The notes under the pieces are model-generated. The model searched no databases, was not told the origin of the DNA, and saw only the letters and a list, made by a program, of their open reading frames with translations. Position numbers and translations under genes: made by a program. Below, one piece after another: positions 1 through 6,368 of a DNA stretch of 7,564 nt. Numbering within the stretch: the first letter of the stretch is position 1; each line of letters begins with the position of its first letter. The DNA comes from Lachnospiraceae bacterium (lineage in GTDB: Bacteria; Bacillota_A; Clostridia; Lachnospirales; Lachnospiraceae): assembly GCA_017464045.1 (NCBI GenBank), contig JAFUEG010000278.1, forward strand, positions 1-7,564, in the 5' to 3' direction.

Positions 1-1937
1 ATGGCGGCACTTGCATCAGACGGCATACGCCAGTCACCACGAGGAGAAAGAGCTACGGAGCCCACCTTTACACCATCCGGCATACAACTTCTTTTAAACT
101 GTTGTGAGAAAAACCTCTTATAAAACATCTTCATCCATTTAAGAATAGTCATTGGCTCATAAGTTTCCATAAAAGCTTTCTTTGCAAGGAAATAAATCTT
201 TGACGGAGAGTAACCAAATCTCATCATATAGTAAAGGAAAAAGTCATGTAACTCGTAAGGACCTACTGATTCCTCAGTCTTTTGAGCAATGTTTCCGTTT
301 TCATCGGGAGGAAGAAGTTCGGGACTTATAGGCGTATCAATAATATCTTTTAAAACCTCCGATCTTTCAGGGAAAATGCCCTCTTTAATCACACTATCTA
401 TAAGCCATTTAACTAGTGTTTTAGGAATACTTGCATTGACACCATACATACTCATCTGGTCGCCATTATAGGTACACCAGCCAAGAGCAAGTTCTGACAA
501 ATCCCCTGTTCCTACAACTATTGCGCCAATCTTGTTTGCATAATCCATAAGAACCTGTGTACGTTCTCTTGCCTGGACATTTTCGTAGGTAATATCCTTA
601 ATCTCTGTATCATGCCCGATATCCTTATAATGCACTAAACATGCATCTTTAATCGGAATCTCTTTAACAGTTATACCAAGAGTCTCCATAAGAACTACAG
701 CGTTATTGTAGGTTCTGTCAGTTGTGCCAAAGGCAGGCATCGTTATACCGGTAAGGTCTGTCATAGGTTTACCAAGCTTTTTTAATGCCTGTGCACACAC
801 AAGTAAAGTAAGTGTTGAATCCATTCCTCCCGAAACACCAACAACCATCTTTGTTCCGGTAACGCTGAGTCTTTTAATAAGTCCGCCAACCTGCATGGCA
901 AAGATGGACATACATCTATCGAGACGCTTTCTTTCCCCACTTGGGATAAACGGATGTGCATCAATCTCATAATCCTCTGCATTTGAACCAAAGTTTTCAA
1001 CAAATGACTTAAAATTAACAGTCCTAATATTTTTGTCATTTCCATATACTCTGTAGGTATCCTTGTATGTCTTGGATTTAACCCTGTCAGCTCTGATACG
1101 TCCAAGGTCTATATCACTTATGAGCAGGTAATTATTATCGGCAATATCATAATTTTCCTTAATAAGCTTTCCATACTCGGCAATCATGCTATTGCCGGAA
1201 AATACTAAATCTGTACTTGACTCTCCGCTTCCGGCGGATACATATAGATAATCACATAAAAGTGCTGAAGATTTGCTGATAATTAAATTTTTTCTGTAAT
1301 CTCTCTTCCCGATCAAATCATTGCTTGCGGATATATTAACAATAAGCTCTGCTCCTGCCATGGCAAGCCATGATGAAGGAGTAACAGGTGCCCACATATC
1401 CTCACAGATTTCTATGCCAAACTTAAAATCATTATTGATTGAGTAAACAAGATCATTTCCGACAGGTATATTATAATCATCCTTTATATCATCAGTATCT
1501 GCTACAATTGAAAGCGATACTTCATTTACATCAAGGTCTAACGCTGAGGAAAACCATCTTTTCTCATAAAACTCATTATAATTTGGTAAGAAGGTCTTTA
1601 CACTTATTCCTTTTAAGCTGCCTTTATATAGAACATAAGCAGCATTGTACATCTGGTGATTGATAACGAGAGGCGCCCCAAATATAATTGTCATATCAAC
1701 TACCGATGATACTGCTATAAGTTCCTTAACTGCAGTTTTACACTTATCCTGCAGGCTTTTTTGAAAGAACAAATCCCCACAGGTGTATCCTGTTAAAGCC
1801 ATCTCAGGAAACGCAATAAGATTAACACCTTTCTTTGCTGCCTCATCAATCTTTTCAATAATCTTGTTTTTGTTGTAAACCACATCAGCAACCTTTAAAT
1901 CCGGTACTGCAGCAGCTGTTTTGTAAAAATCATACAT
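1..1937 (-). CDS. nadE: Glutamine-dependent NAD+ synthetase (3' end cut by window edge)
   Basis: Makes NAD+ from deamido-NAD+ with ATP, using ammonia released from glutamine by its own amidase domain; this is the last step of NAD biosynthesis, in the cytosol. The 645 visible codons have no stop. The N-terminal half is a nitrilase-type glutaminase with the expected Glu-Lys-Cys triad: E45 (in FPEMALTGY), K114 (in VKTFLPNYNEFYEKRWF) and C178 (in GIEICEDMWAP). The C-terminal half is the synthetase, with the ATP pyrophosphatase P-loop SGGMDST at 369-375, then GTGDLSELALGW and VNASIPKTLV. The visible end, SPRGDWRMPSDAS, normally lies close to the C-terminus, so I infer that only about 5-15 residues are missing. 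The ATG follows the recU stop by 2 bases and has a good ribosome binding site inside recU, so translation is probably coupled to recU. The large two-domain form means the protein need not rely on free ammonia. Identity is very secure. Confidence 0.97.
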   Translation of the reverse strand, partial: MYDFYKTAAAVPDLKVADVVYNKNKIIEKIDEAAKKGVNLIAFPEMALTGYTCGDLFFQKSLQDKCKTAVKELIAVSSVVDMTIIFGAPLVINHQMYNAAYVLYKGSLKGISVKTFLPNYNEFYEKRWFSSALDLDVNEVSLSIVADTDDIKDDYNIPVGNDLVYSINNDFKFGIEICEDMWAPVTPSSWLAMAGAELIVNISASNDLIGKRDYRKNLIISKSSALLCDYLYVSAGSGESSTDLVFSGNSMIAEYGKLIKENYDIADNNYLLISDIDLGRIRADRVKSKTYKDTYRVYGNDKNIRTVNFKSFVENFGSNAEDYEIDAHPFIPSGERKRLDRCMSIFAMQVGGLIKRLSVTGTKMVVGVSGGMDSTLTLLVCAQALKKLGKPMTDLTGITMPAFGTTDRTYNNAVVLMETLGITVKEIPIKDACLVHYKDIGHDTEIKDITYENVQARERTQVLMDYANKIGAIVVGTGDLSELALGWCTYNGDQMSMYGVNASIPKTLVKWLIDSVIKEGIFPERSEVLKDIIDTPISPELLPPDENGNIAQKTEESVGPYELHDFFLYYMMRFGYSPSKIYFLAKKAFMETYEPMTILKWMKMFYKRFFSQQFKRSCMPDGVKVGSVALSPRGDWRMPSDASAA

Positions 1938-1939
1938 AA

Positions 1940-2476
1940 TTAATTCCGCCTTTCTTCCAAATCATTCATAAGTGCTCTCAGGTAATGAACCACAACTCCG
2001 GCTTCCGAAGGTATAAAATATTTTTTATCCAGCTCATCATATTTAAAGTTTTTTGCATGTCCGTCATTTACCCTGTCAAGGTATATTTTAAGTTCGGAAA
2101 ACCTCATGTAATAAAACTCATTTCTTGCAGAAAACATTATAATCAGAAAGCTTATCCCCTGCTGCTTTTCGAAGTCCTCCATAAATTTTATCTGATGCTC
2201 ATGTATATTCCTGAGTGAAAATGTATCAGTCGCACACTCTTTTGCATCAAAACATACAGGTACTCCCTGAATTACACCTATGTAATCAACTGTCGAATCC
2301 TTTTCAAAATATGCCAGACTTATATTGCCGTTTTCCTTATCAATTTTAACAGGCGTGATAGGTGTAGGTATCTTTTGAACAAGACCCAGTTCTTTTTCTC
2401 TGTAAATCTCATTTGAATAATTAATAAGCTCTTCTAACGTAGAACCTCTTAATCCTCTTGAATTCCAGGTTGCCAT
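1940..2476 (-). CDS. recU: Holliday junction resolvase RecU
   Basis: A RecU-family endonuclease, the Firmicutes resolvase that cuts four-way DNA junctions during recombinational repair and chromosome segregation. The 178-residue protein lines up from memory with Bacillus subtilis RecU: NSRG then TLEEL near residues 5-17, a KIPTPITPVKI stretch at 35-45 (the region forming the stalk in known structures), AYFEKDSTVDY at 55-65, FDAKE at 76-80 and the HEHQIKFME segment at 92-100. D64, D77 and K79 fit the PD-(D/E)XK metal-binding core; the Bacillus protein has Glu where this one has D77, which the motif allows. It is shorter than the 206-residue Bacillus protein because it lacks most of the flexible N-terminal tail. 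The ATG at 2476 has a strong ribosome binding site and lies 28 bases before the stop of the upstream pseudouridine synthase gene, suggesting coupled translation. In Bacillus recU sits next to ponA; no penicillin-binding protein is present here. Confidence 0.92.
   Translation of the reverse strand: MATWNSRGLRGSTLEELINYSNEIYREKELGLVQKIPTPITPVKIDKENGNISLAYFEKDSTVDYIGVIQGVPVCFDAKECATDTFSLRNIHEHQIKFMEDFEKQQGISFLIIMFSARNEFYYMRFSELKIYLDRVNDGHAKNFKYDELDKKYFIPSEAGVVVHYLRALMNDLEERRN
1946..1952 (-). promoter_or_regulatory. Ribosome binding site of nadE, inside the recU 3' end
   Basis: The minus strand reads AAGGCGG, one mismatch from the ideal AAGGAGG, 8 bases before the nadE ATG at 1937. It lies within the last codons of recU, so ribosomes finishing recU arrive at the nadE start. 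It supports the 1937 start over a second, out-of-frame ATG four bases downstream. Confidence 0.7.
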
Positions 2477-3498
2477 ACTATTCCCTCTCCATCACAAATC
2501 TTTTTAAAATTGTCCGGCAAATCAGCATGAACACTGATTGATTTATCCTTCCATCGGGCATCTCCCGCATGAAGCAGATGATTTCTAAGATTGTATTTAT
2601 CTCTCATATATGAGTTTACATCCTTATCACCATATTTTACATCACCTGCCACCGGAAATCCAAGGCTTTTTAAATGAGCCCTTATCTGATGTGTTTTGCC
2701 GGTTATAAGCTTTATCCTGATAAGTGTATAATCATTTCCGTACGAAACAGGATAAAATCCTGTCTCTATGCGTGTATAATTATTATTTAAATTAAGATTA
2801 TCATATCGTTTATCTGCTGCATCATTTGACAGTTCCTCGTACTTTTCACAGGTTATAACCTTTGACATAAGCTTATCCTCATCCCTGCTTATATACCCGT
2901 CAACTATCAGTTTTTTATCAAATTTTCCCTTTACTATTGTATAGTAATACTTATCAATACTTCTATCCTTAAATGCCTGTGACAATTCCTTACTTCCCTT
3001 AAGCGATATACCTGCCCATATAATACCTGAGGTATTTCTGTCAAGTCTGTTACAAACCGAAGGCTTAAAGGTACTAAGCTCATCCTTGGAAATAATACCG
3101 TTATTCAAGGTATAATCAACCACAGCCTCATTTACCGAATAATCATCCCTTTCAGCCTTTTGGGAAAGAATGCCGGAAGGCTTATTGATTACTATTATGT
3201 CCTCATCCTGATACAAAATATCATTATCTATTTTATATATTCCGTTTGATTTTTTTAAATTATAATCATTCAGTATGTCACTTTTAAATTTAGCTATGGT
3301 ATCATCGCTCAGAAAAATCTTTACTGTATCTCCGATGGAAACAATCTCGCTTCCGTCCGCTTTTTTATCATTTATCTTGATATTCTTTTTTCTAAGCATT
3401 TTATAAATAAACGATGACGGAGCAAGATTAAGATACTTCATAAGAAACTTATTAAGTCTTTGACCGTCTTCATTTTTTCCGATTATTACTTCTCTCAT
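2449..3498 (-). CDS. RluA-family (RluC/D-like) large-subunit pseudouridine synthase
   Basis: Converts specific uridines in RNA, most likely 23S rRNA, to pseudouridine. The 349-residue protein has an N-terminal S4-type RNA-binding domain (about 1-65: EDGQRLNKFL, then LRKKNIKIN). The catalytic domain starts near 90, with EDIIVINKPSGIL at 99-111 and the family signature NRLDRNTSG at 150-158, where D153 is the catalytic aspartate. The conserved tyrosine region KYYYTIVKG follows at 183-191, then ITGKTHQIRAHL at 265-276 with the conserved Lys and Arg. It is somewhat longer than many RluA members (about 300) because of an Asn-rich insertion around 225-255. The exact target uridines cannot be told from sequence, so no symbol is given. 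The ATG has a modest GAAGAG ribosome binding site (3508-3513) and follows the longest gap in the window, so a promoter may lie just upstream. The 3' end overlaps recU by 28 bases. Confidence 0.94.
   Translation of the reverse strand: MREVIIGKNEDGQRLNKFLMKYLNLAPSSFIYKMLRKKNIKINDKKADGSEIVSIGDTVKIFLSDDTIAKFKSDILNDYNLKKSNGIYKIDNDILYQDEDIIVINKPSGILSQKAERDDYSVNEAVVDYTLNNGIISKDELSTFKPSVCNRLDRNTSGIIWAGISLKGSKELSQAFKDRSIDKYYYTIVKGKFDKKLIVDGYISRDEDKLMSKVITCEKYEELSNDAADKRYDNLNLNNNYTRIETGFYPVSYGNDYTLIRIKLITGKTHQIRAHLKSLGFPVAGDVKYGDKDVNSYMRDKYNLRNHLLHAGDARWKDKSISVHADLPDNFKKICDGEGIVWQPGIQED
2483..2490 (-). promoter_or_regulatory. Ribosome binding site of recU, inside the upstream gene
   Basis: The minus strand reads GGAGAGGG, ending 6 bases before the recU ATG at 2476. 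The whole site lies in the coding sequence of the upstream pseudouridine synthase gene, 28 bases or more before that gene's stop, so this start fixes a real overlap of the two genes. Confidence 0.7.
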
Positions 3499-3535
3499 AC
3501 TATATTTCTCTTCATATAAATATTGATAATGCTTT

Positions 3536-3564
3536 ATTTTAACTAAAACGAAACAACATATAAA
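3536..3564 (-). promoter_or_regulatory. Candidate sigma-A promoter for the rluA-like/recU/nadE block
   Basis: In the 82-base gap, the minus strand has TTTATA (3559-3564, 4 of 6 matches to TTGACA), then 17 bases, then TAAAAT (3536-3541, 5 of 6 matches to TATAAT). It would start transcription about 30 bases upstream of the pseudouridine synthase ATG. The gap is so AT-rich that such matches can arise by chance. It is offered because this is the longest non-coding stretch and there is no visible terminator before it. Confidence 0.25.
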
Positions 3565-3580
3565 CTTAAATTACAGCTTA

Positions 3581-4165
3581 TCAAACACAGGTAACAAGGA
3601 TTCTTTCAACTATATGCTTATCAATCTTTACAGTCTTATCGTTGGCGGCGGAAACGGAATTAACCTTTTTGATATACTCCTCTAAATCCGAAAAAACCTT
3701 GATATTATAATCAAACTTTGTACCGTTTACACATTCCTTAATCCATGTCTCATAAGCTTTTTTATTATCATTAAATTTTTTATCCTCTACATAGGCATAT
3801 ATTCGACTGTTACAAACGTACATGGATTGATAAAATTTCATTCCTTCGGTACGGGTTATAACCACATCATATAAAAGATTACCCGAAGCTTCCTTTGTCT
3901 CTTTGAAAATCCTATCATAGTTTTCATGTGATAATGGCTTAAATGCCGCACACATTATATATCCGATTAAAAATTTTGAAAACGGTAAAACCAGAAGAAT
4001 TGCAAATATAACCATAATCCTCTGTGTTGAACCAAACATGAAAAGCATGGTAATAATTATAAATGAAATCATTGCCGCAAATATAAGAGATATAATAAGC
4101 TTGCTTTTTTTATATGAATCTATATATCCATACTCACCTTTTTTATGTTTATTAAACATAATCAT
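3581..4165 (-). CDS. Uncharacterised two-helix membrane protein
   Basis: I do not recognise a named family. From the preferred start the protein has 194 residues: a basic N-terminus (KHKKG...YKKSK), two hydrophobic helices (about 23-44 and 50-75) joined by a short polar GSTQR turn, and a roughly 120-residue soluble C-terminal part. By the positive-inside rule both ends would face the cytoplasm. The soluble part alternates likely strands and helices (LLYDVVITRTEG, SRIYAYVEDKKF, YNIKVFSDLEEYIKKV). No catalytic motif, heme or metal site or signal peptide is visible. The helix 2 pattern LVLPFSKFLIGYIM reminds me of a hypothetical protein family seen in Lachnospiraceae, but that is memory only and unverified. 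An upstream in-frame ATG at 4195 adds 10 residues but has no ribosome binding site; the ATG at 4165 has GGGAG 5 bases before it, and the ATG at 4159 is also possible. It sits 59 bases after the dehydrogenase gene. Confidence 0.8.
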   Translation of the reverse strand: MIMFNKHKKGEYGYIDSYKKSKLIISLIFAAMISFIIITMLFMFGSTQRIMVIFAILLVLPFSKFLIGYIMCAAFKPLSHENYDRIFKETKEASGNLLYDVVITRTEGMKFYQSMYVCNSRIYAYVEDKKFNDNKKAYETWIKECVNGTKFDYNIKVFSDLEEYIKKVNSVSAANDKTVKIDKHIVERILVTCV

Positions 4166-4170
4166 CTTGT

Positions 4171-4175
4171 CTCCC
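4171..4175 (-). promoter_or_regulatory. Ribosome binding site deciding the start of the membrane protein
   Basis: The minus strand has GGGAG, 5 bases before the ATG at 4165 and 11 bases before the in-frame ATG at 4159. It lies downstream of the longer-frame ATG at 4195, which has no purine-rich site in front of it. This favours a 194-residue (or 192-residue) product over a 204-residue one. Confidence 0.5.
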
Positions 4176-4224
4176 AACATTAAAATAAGAATCATACAAG
4201 CACATATCTGCTTAGTATAAAAAT

Positions 4225-4983
4225 CTACTTTATAAATCTCACTATCAAATCATGCGGCAAAAGCTTTGCAAGCAATCTAAAGCCTTTCATTGATAATCCG
4301 TACACCGATACAGCCTTTTTATGATATGCATCCTTTAAAGCAAGCGAGACTACATCCTTAGCATCAGCTCTGAAAAGCTTTTTATATACCTTAACACTGT
4401 TATAAACCTCTGCTATATCAAAAAACTCAGTATCAACAGGCCCCGGACAAACAGCAGTTACTGTTATATGCCTTTTCTTTAACTCCTGATTTAACGCTCT
4501 TGAAAGAGAAAGCACATATGACTTACTTGCAGCATAAACCGCAAACGAAGGCTGAGGTAAAAACGCAGCTGAAGACGCCATATTGATGATATTTGCCTGT
4601 TTTTTAGACATATATGGAAGCGAAATATCTATCATGCGTGTAAGCGCGGTACAATTAAGCTCAACCATACCGACATTATCCTCTTCCTTTAATTCCCTAA
4701 ATGTACCGATTATCCCATATCCGGCAGCGTTTACAAGTATTCTTATTGAAGGATTATACTTTCTTAATGCATTTTTATATTTTACAAATCTTCTTTTATC
4801 AGTCAGGTCACATGAAAAACATCTTATCTTTACAGAATTTATTTCCTCAGCAAGCTCCAAAAGCCGCTCGGTTCTTCTTGCCAAAACCCAAATCTCATCA
4901 AGCGTTCTGTATCTGTTGGCAATCTGCTTTACAAATTCCCTTCCTATTCCGGAGGATGCTCCGGTAACAACTGCTATCTTCAT
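4225..4983 (-). CDS. Short-chain dehydrogenase/reductase (DltE/YqjQ-like)
   Basis: A classical SDR oxidoreductase using NAD(P)(H); the substrate is unknown. The 252-residue protein shows the Rossmann fold in order: TGASSGIG at 7-14 for cofactor binding, ARR at 35-37 after the second strand (basic residues there usually mean NADP(H), an inference), D59, NAAG at 85-88, then S137, Y150 and K154 (in YAASK), whose spacing matches the Ser-Tyr-Lys catalytic set, followed by CPGPVDTEF at 179-187. The overall look, including the LLPHDLIVRF tail, resembles the poorly defined DltE/YqjQ group (COG0300-like). An in-frame ATG at 4998 would give 257 residues, but that ATG overlaps the GGAGG that serves the ATG at 4983, so 4983 is preferred. 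The start overlaps the upstream methyltransferase stop as ATGA, a standard coupling arrangement. Nothing in the neighbours indicates a substrate. Confidence 0.92.
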   Translation of the reverse strand: MKIAVVTGASSGIGREFVKQIANRYRTLDEIWVLARRTERLLELAEEINSVKIRCFSCDLTDKRRFVKYKNALRKYNPSIRILVNAAGYGIIGTFRELKEEDNVGMVELNCTALTRMIDISLPYMSKKQANIINMASSAAFLPQPSFAVYAASKSYVLSLSRALNQELKKRHITVTAVCPGPVDTEFFDIAEVYNSVKVYKKLFRADAKDVVSLALKDAYHKKAVSVYGLSMKGFRLLAKLLPHDLIVRFIK

Positions 4984-6350
4984 GACATAAGCCTCCATCC
5001 CGTAAGATACTTATTTTTTAAGGTTCCGTTATTAAGCTTTCCCCATCCAAGCGGATATGAATCAACACATACAAGTGCCCATCCGTCCTTTCCGCAGGCT
5101 TCTATGGTTTCGCCCTTAAGATACTTTATAACTCTGTCATCCTTTGACGATAAATCTACCACATTATCAAATTCATTACATTTAAGAACCATGGCAAGGG
5201 ACTGACTCGGCTCAAATCTGTTCTTCTTAATATCCCCCAGATAAAGTCCGTTTCGAAGCGTTCTAAGACCTTTTACATCCGGAAGAGAATCCTTGATATA
5301 ATAAAGCTTATCATTATTAATCTCCAGCCTGTCAGCATTAATGTCCTTATTTATTCTATTTAAAAAATCCTTTGCCGCATCGTCAGGCTTGACCTTTTTT
5401 AAGGCATAGCTTCCGCAATGCGAATAGACTTTTCCTTCATCCTTTTTCTTAATAAGTGCTACAAAATGTCCTTCACCCTCGATTTTATGAGGCCAAAGTC
5501 TGGCACATTTTTTAAGTTCGGGATTATTTGTATCTCCCCACTCGGGATGTCCGTTATCAAAGGCTTCATACTTATCAAAATCAATGAGCTCAAACCTATC
5601 GTCAAGCGAAAGCAAATATTCAATCAATTTTTCATTTTCCAGCGGAGAAAATGTACAGGTTGAATAAAGCATAACGCCTCTGGGCCTAAGCATTACCGCC
5701 ACATCGGAAAGTATATTTCTTTGCATATCGGAAAAAAGCTGATTACCGTTATTTTCCCATGCTGTAATCATGGAATTTGACTTTCTGAACATTCCCTCGC
5801 CGGAGCAAGGAGCATCCACAAGTATTTTATCGAAATATCCCTCAAAACGTTCCGCCAGCTTATGAGTATTCTCACTTGTAATGATATAATTATCTATACC
5901 GAAAACCTCAAGGTTTTTCAAAAGTGCCTTTGCTCTTGAAGCACTTATATCATTTGAAACCAATACTCCGGTACCGTTTAGCTTTGCTGCAAGCTCAGTT
6001 GATTTACCTCCGGGAGCCGCACATACATCAAGTACTCTGTCCCCTGCTTCTATAGGTAAAACCGACGCAGGAGTCATGGCACTCGGCTCCTGAATATAAT
6101 AAAGTCCGGCATAATAATACGGATGTTTGGAAGGTTTATCCACATTTTCGTCATAATAAAAACCGTTATCGCACCATGGAACCTTTTTAAGCAAAAAAGG
6201 ATTAATCTTAAGAAAATCCTCAACGGATATCTTACTTGTATTAATCCTTATTCCATGATGCATGGGCTTATCAAGACAATCCTTATACAAGTCAAATTCT
6301 TCCCCTAAAAGCCCTCTCATATTATCTTCAAATGTTTTAGGTAAATTCAT
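4980..6350 (-). CDS. RsmF/NOL1-NOP2-sun family rRNA (cytosine-C5) methyltransferase
   Basis: Uses S-adenosylmethionine to methylate carbon 5 of a cytosine in RNA, most likely 16S rRNA as in RsmF (YebU); the exact site is not proven here. Of 456 residues, the N-terminal part has the family pattern LPKTFEDNM, LLGEEFD and GIRINTSKIS (3-42). The methyltransferase core has YYIQEPSAMTPASVL (84-98), the SAM-binding motif DVCAAPGGKST (108-118), DAPCSGEGMFRK (179-190) with C182, and STCTFSPLENE (230-240) with C232. The two cysteines are the pair used in this family: the TCT cysteine as nucleophile and the PCS cysteine to release the product. RLWPHKIEGEGHFVA follows at 284-298, and the last 130 or so residues form the RsmF-type C-terminal RNA-binding region. 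Length is normal. The ATG at 6350 fits the family N-terminus but has no ribosome binding site; it lies 13 bases after the hflX stop. The 3' end overlaps the SDR start by 4 bases. Confidence 0.93.
   Translation of the reverse strand: MNLPKTFEDNMRGLLGEEFDLYKDCLDKPMHHGIRINTSKISVEDFLKINPFLLKKVPWCDNGFYYDENVDKPSKHPYYYAGLYYIQEPSAMTPASVLPIEAGDRVLDVCAAPGGKSTELAAKLNGTGVLVSNDISASRAKALLKNLEVFGIDNYIITSENTHKLAERFEGYFDKILVDAPCSGEGMFRKSNSMITAWENNGNQLFSDMQRNILSDVAVMLRPRGVMLYSTCTFSPLENEKLIEYLLSLDDRFELIDFDKYEAFDNGHPEWGDTNNPELKKCARLWPHKIEGEGHFVALIKKKDEGKVYSHCGSYALKKVKPDDAAKDFLNRINKDINADRLEINNDKLYYIKDSLPDVKGLRTLRNGLYLGDIKKNRFEPSQSLAMVLKCNEFDNVVDLSSKDDRVIKYLKGETIEACGKDGWALVCVDSYPLGWGKLNNGTLKNKYLTGWRLMS
4992..4996 (-). 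promoter_or_regulatory. Ribosome binding site of the SDR gene, inside the methyltransferase 3' end
   Basis: A perfect GGAGG on the minus strand, 8 bases before the ATG at 4983. It sits in the final codons of the upstream methyltransferase and overlaps the alternative ATG at 4998, which rules that ATG out as the main start. Confidence 0.8.
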
Positions 6351-6362
6351 AGGTAATCAATA

Positions 6363-6368
6363 ATTATA
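6363..6368 (-). promoter_or_regulatory. TATAAT box just upstream of the rsmF-like start (candidate -10 element)
   Basis: A perfect TATAAT on the minus strand spans the hflX stop codon and ends 12 bases before the rsmF-like ATG. The hexamer at the usual 17-base distance is TTATGT, a poor -35 match, and there is no extended -10 TG. If it is used, the transcript would have only about 5-6 untranslated bases, which would fit the lack of a ribosome binding site. It could equally be chance in AT-rich DNA. Confidence 0.2.

Noticed and set aside
782..1105. A 107-codon minus-strand open frame
   Set aside because: It lies within nadE in another reading frame; the nadE frame here is unbroken and carries the SGGMDST motif.
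1..1937. Possible truncated or broken nadE
   Set aside because: There is no stop or frameshift in 645 codons; the missing end is due only to the window edge.
3499..3580. Intrinsic terminator or small RNA in the 82-base gap
   Set aside because: I found no GC-rich hairpin followed by a U tract on either strand, and no structure beyond AT-rich sequence.
4583..4990. A 135-codon plus-strand open frame opposite the SDR gene
   Set aside because: It is antisense to a clear SDR gene with all family motifs and has no recognisable domain of its own. The other plus-strand frames in the window were rejected for the same reason.
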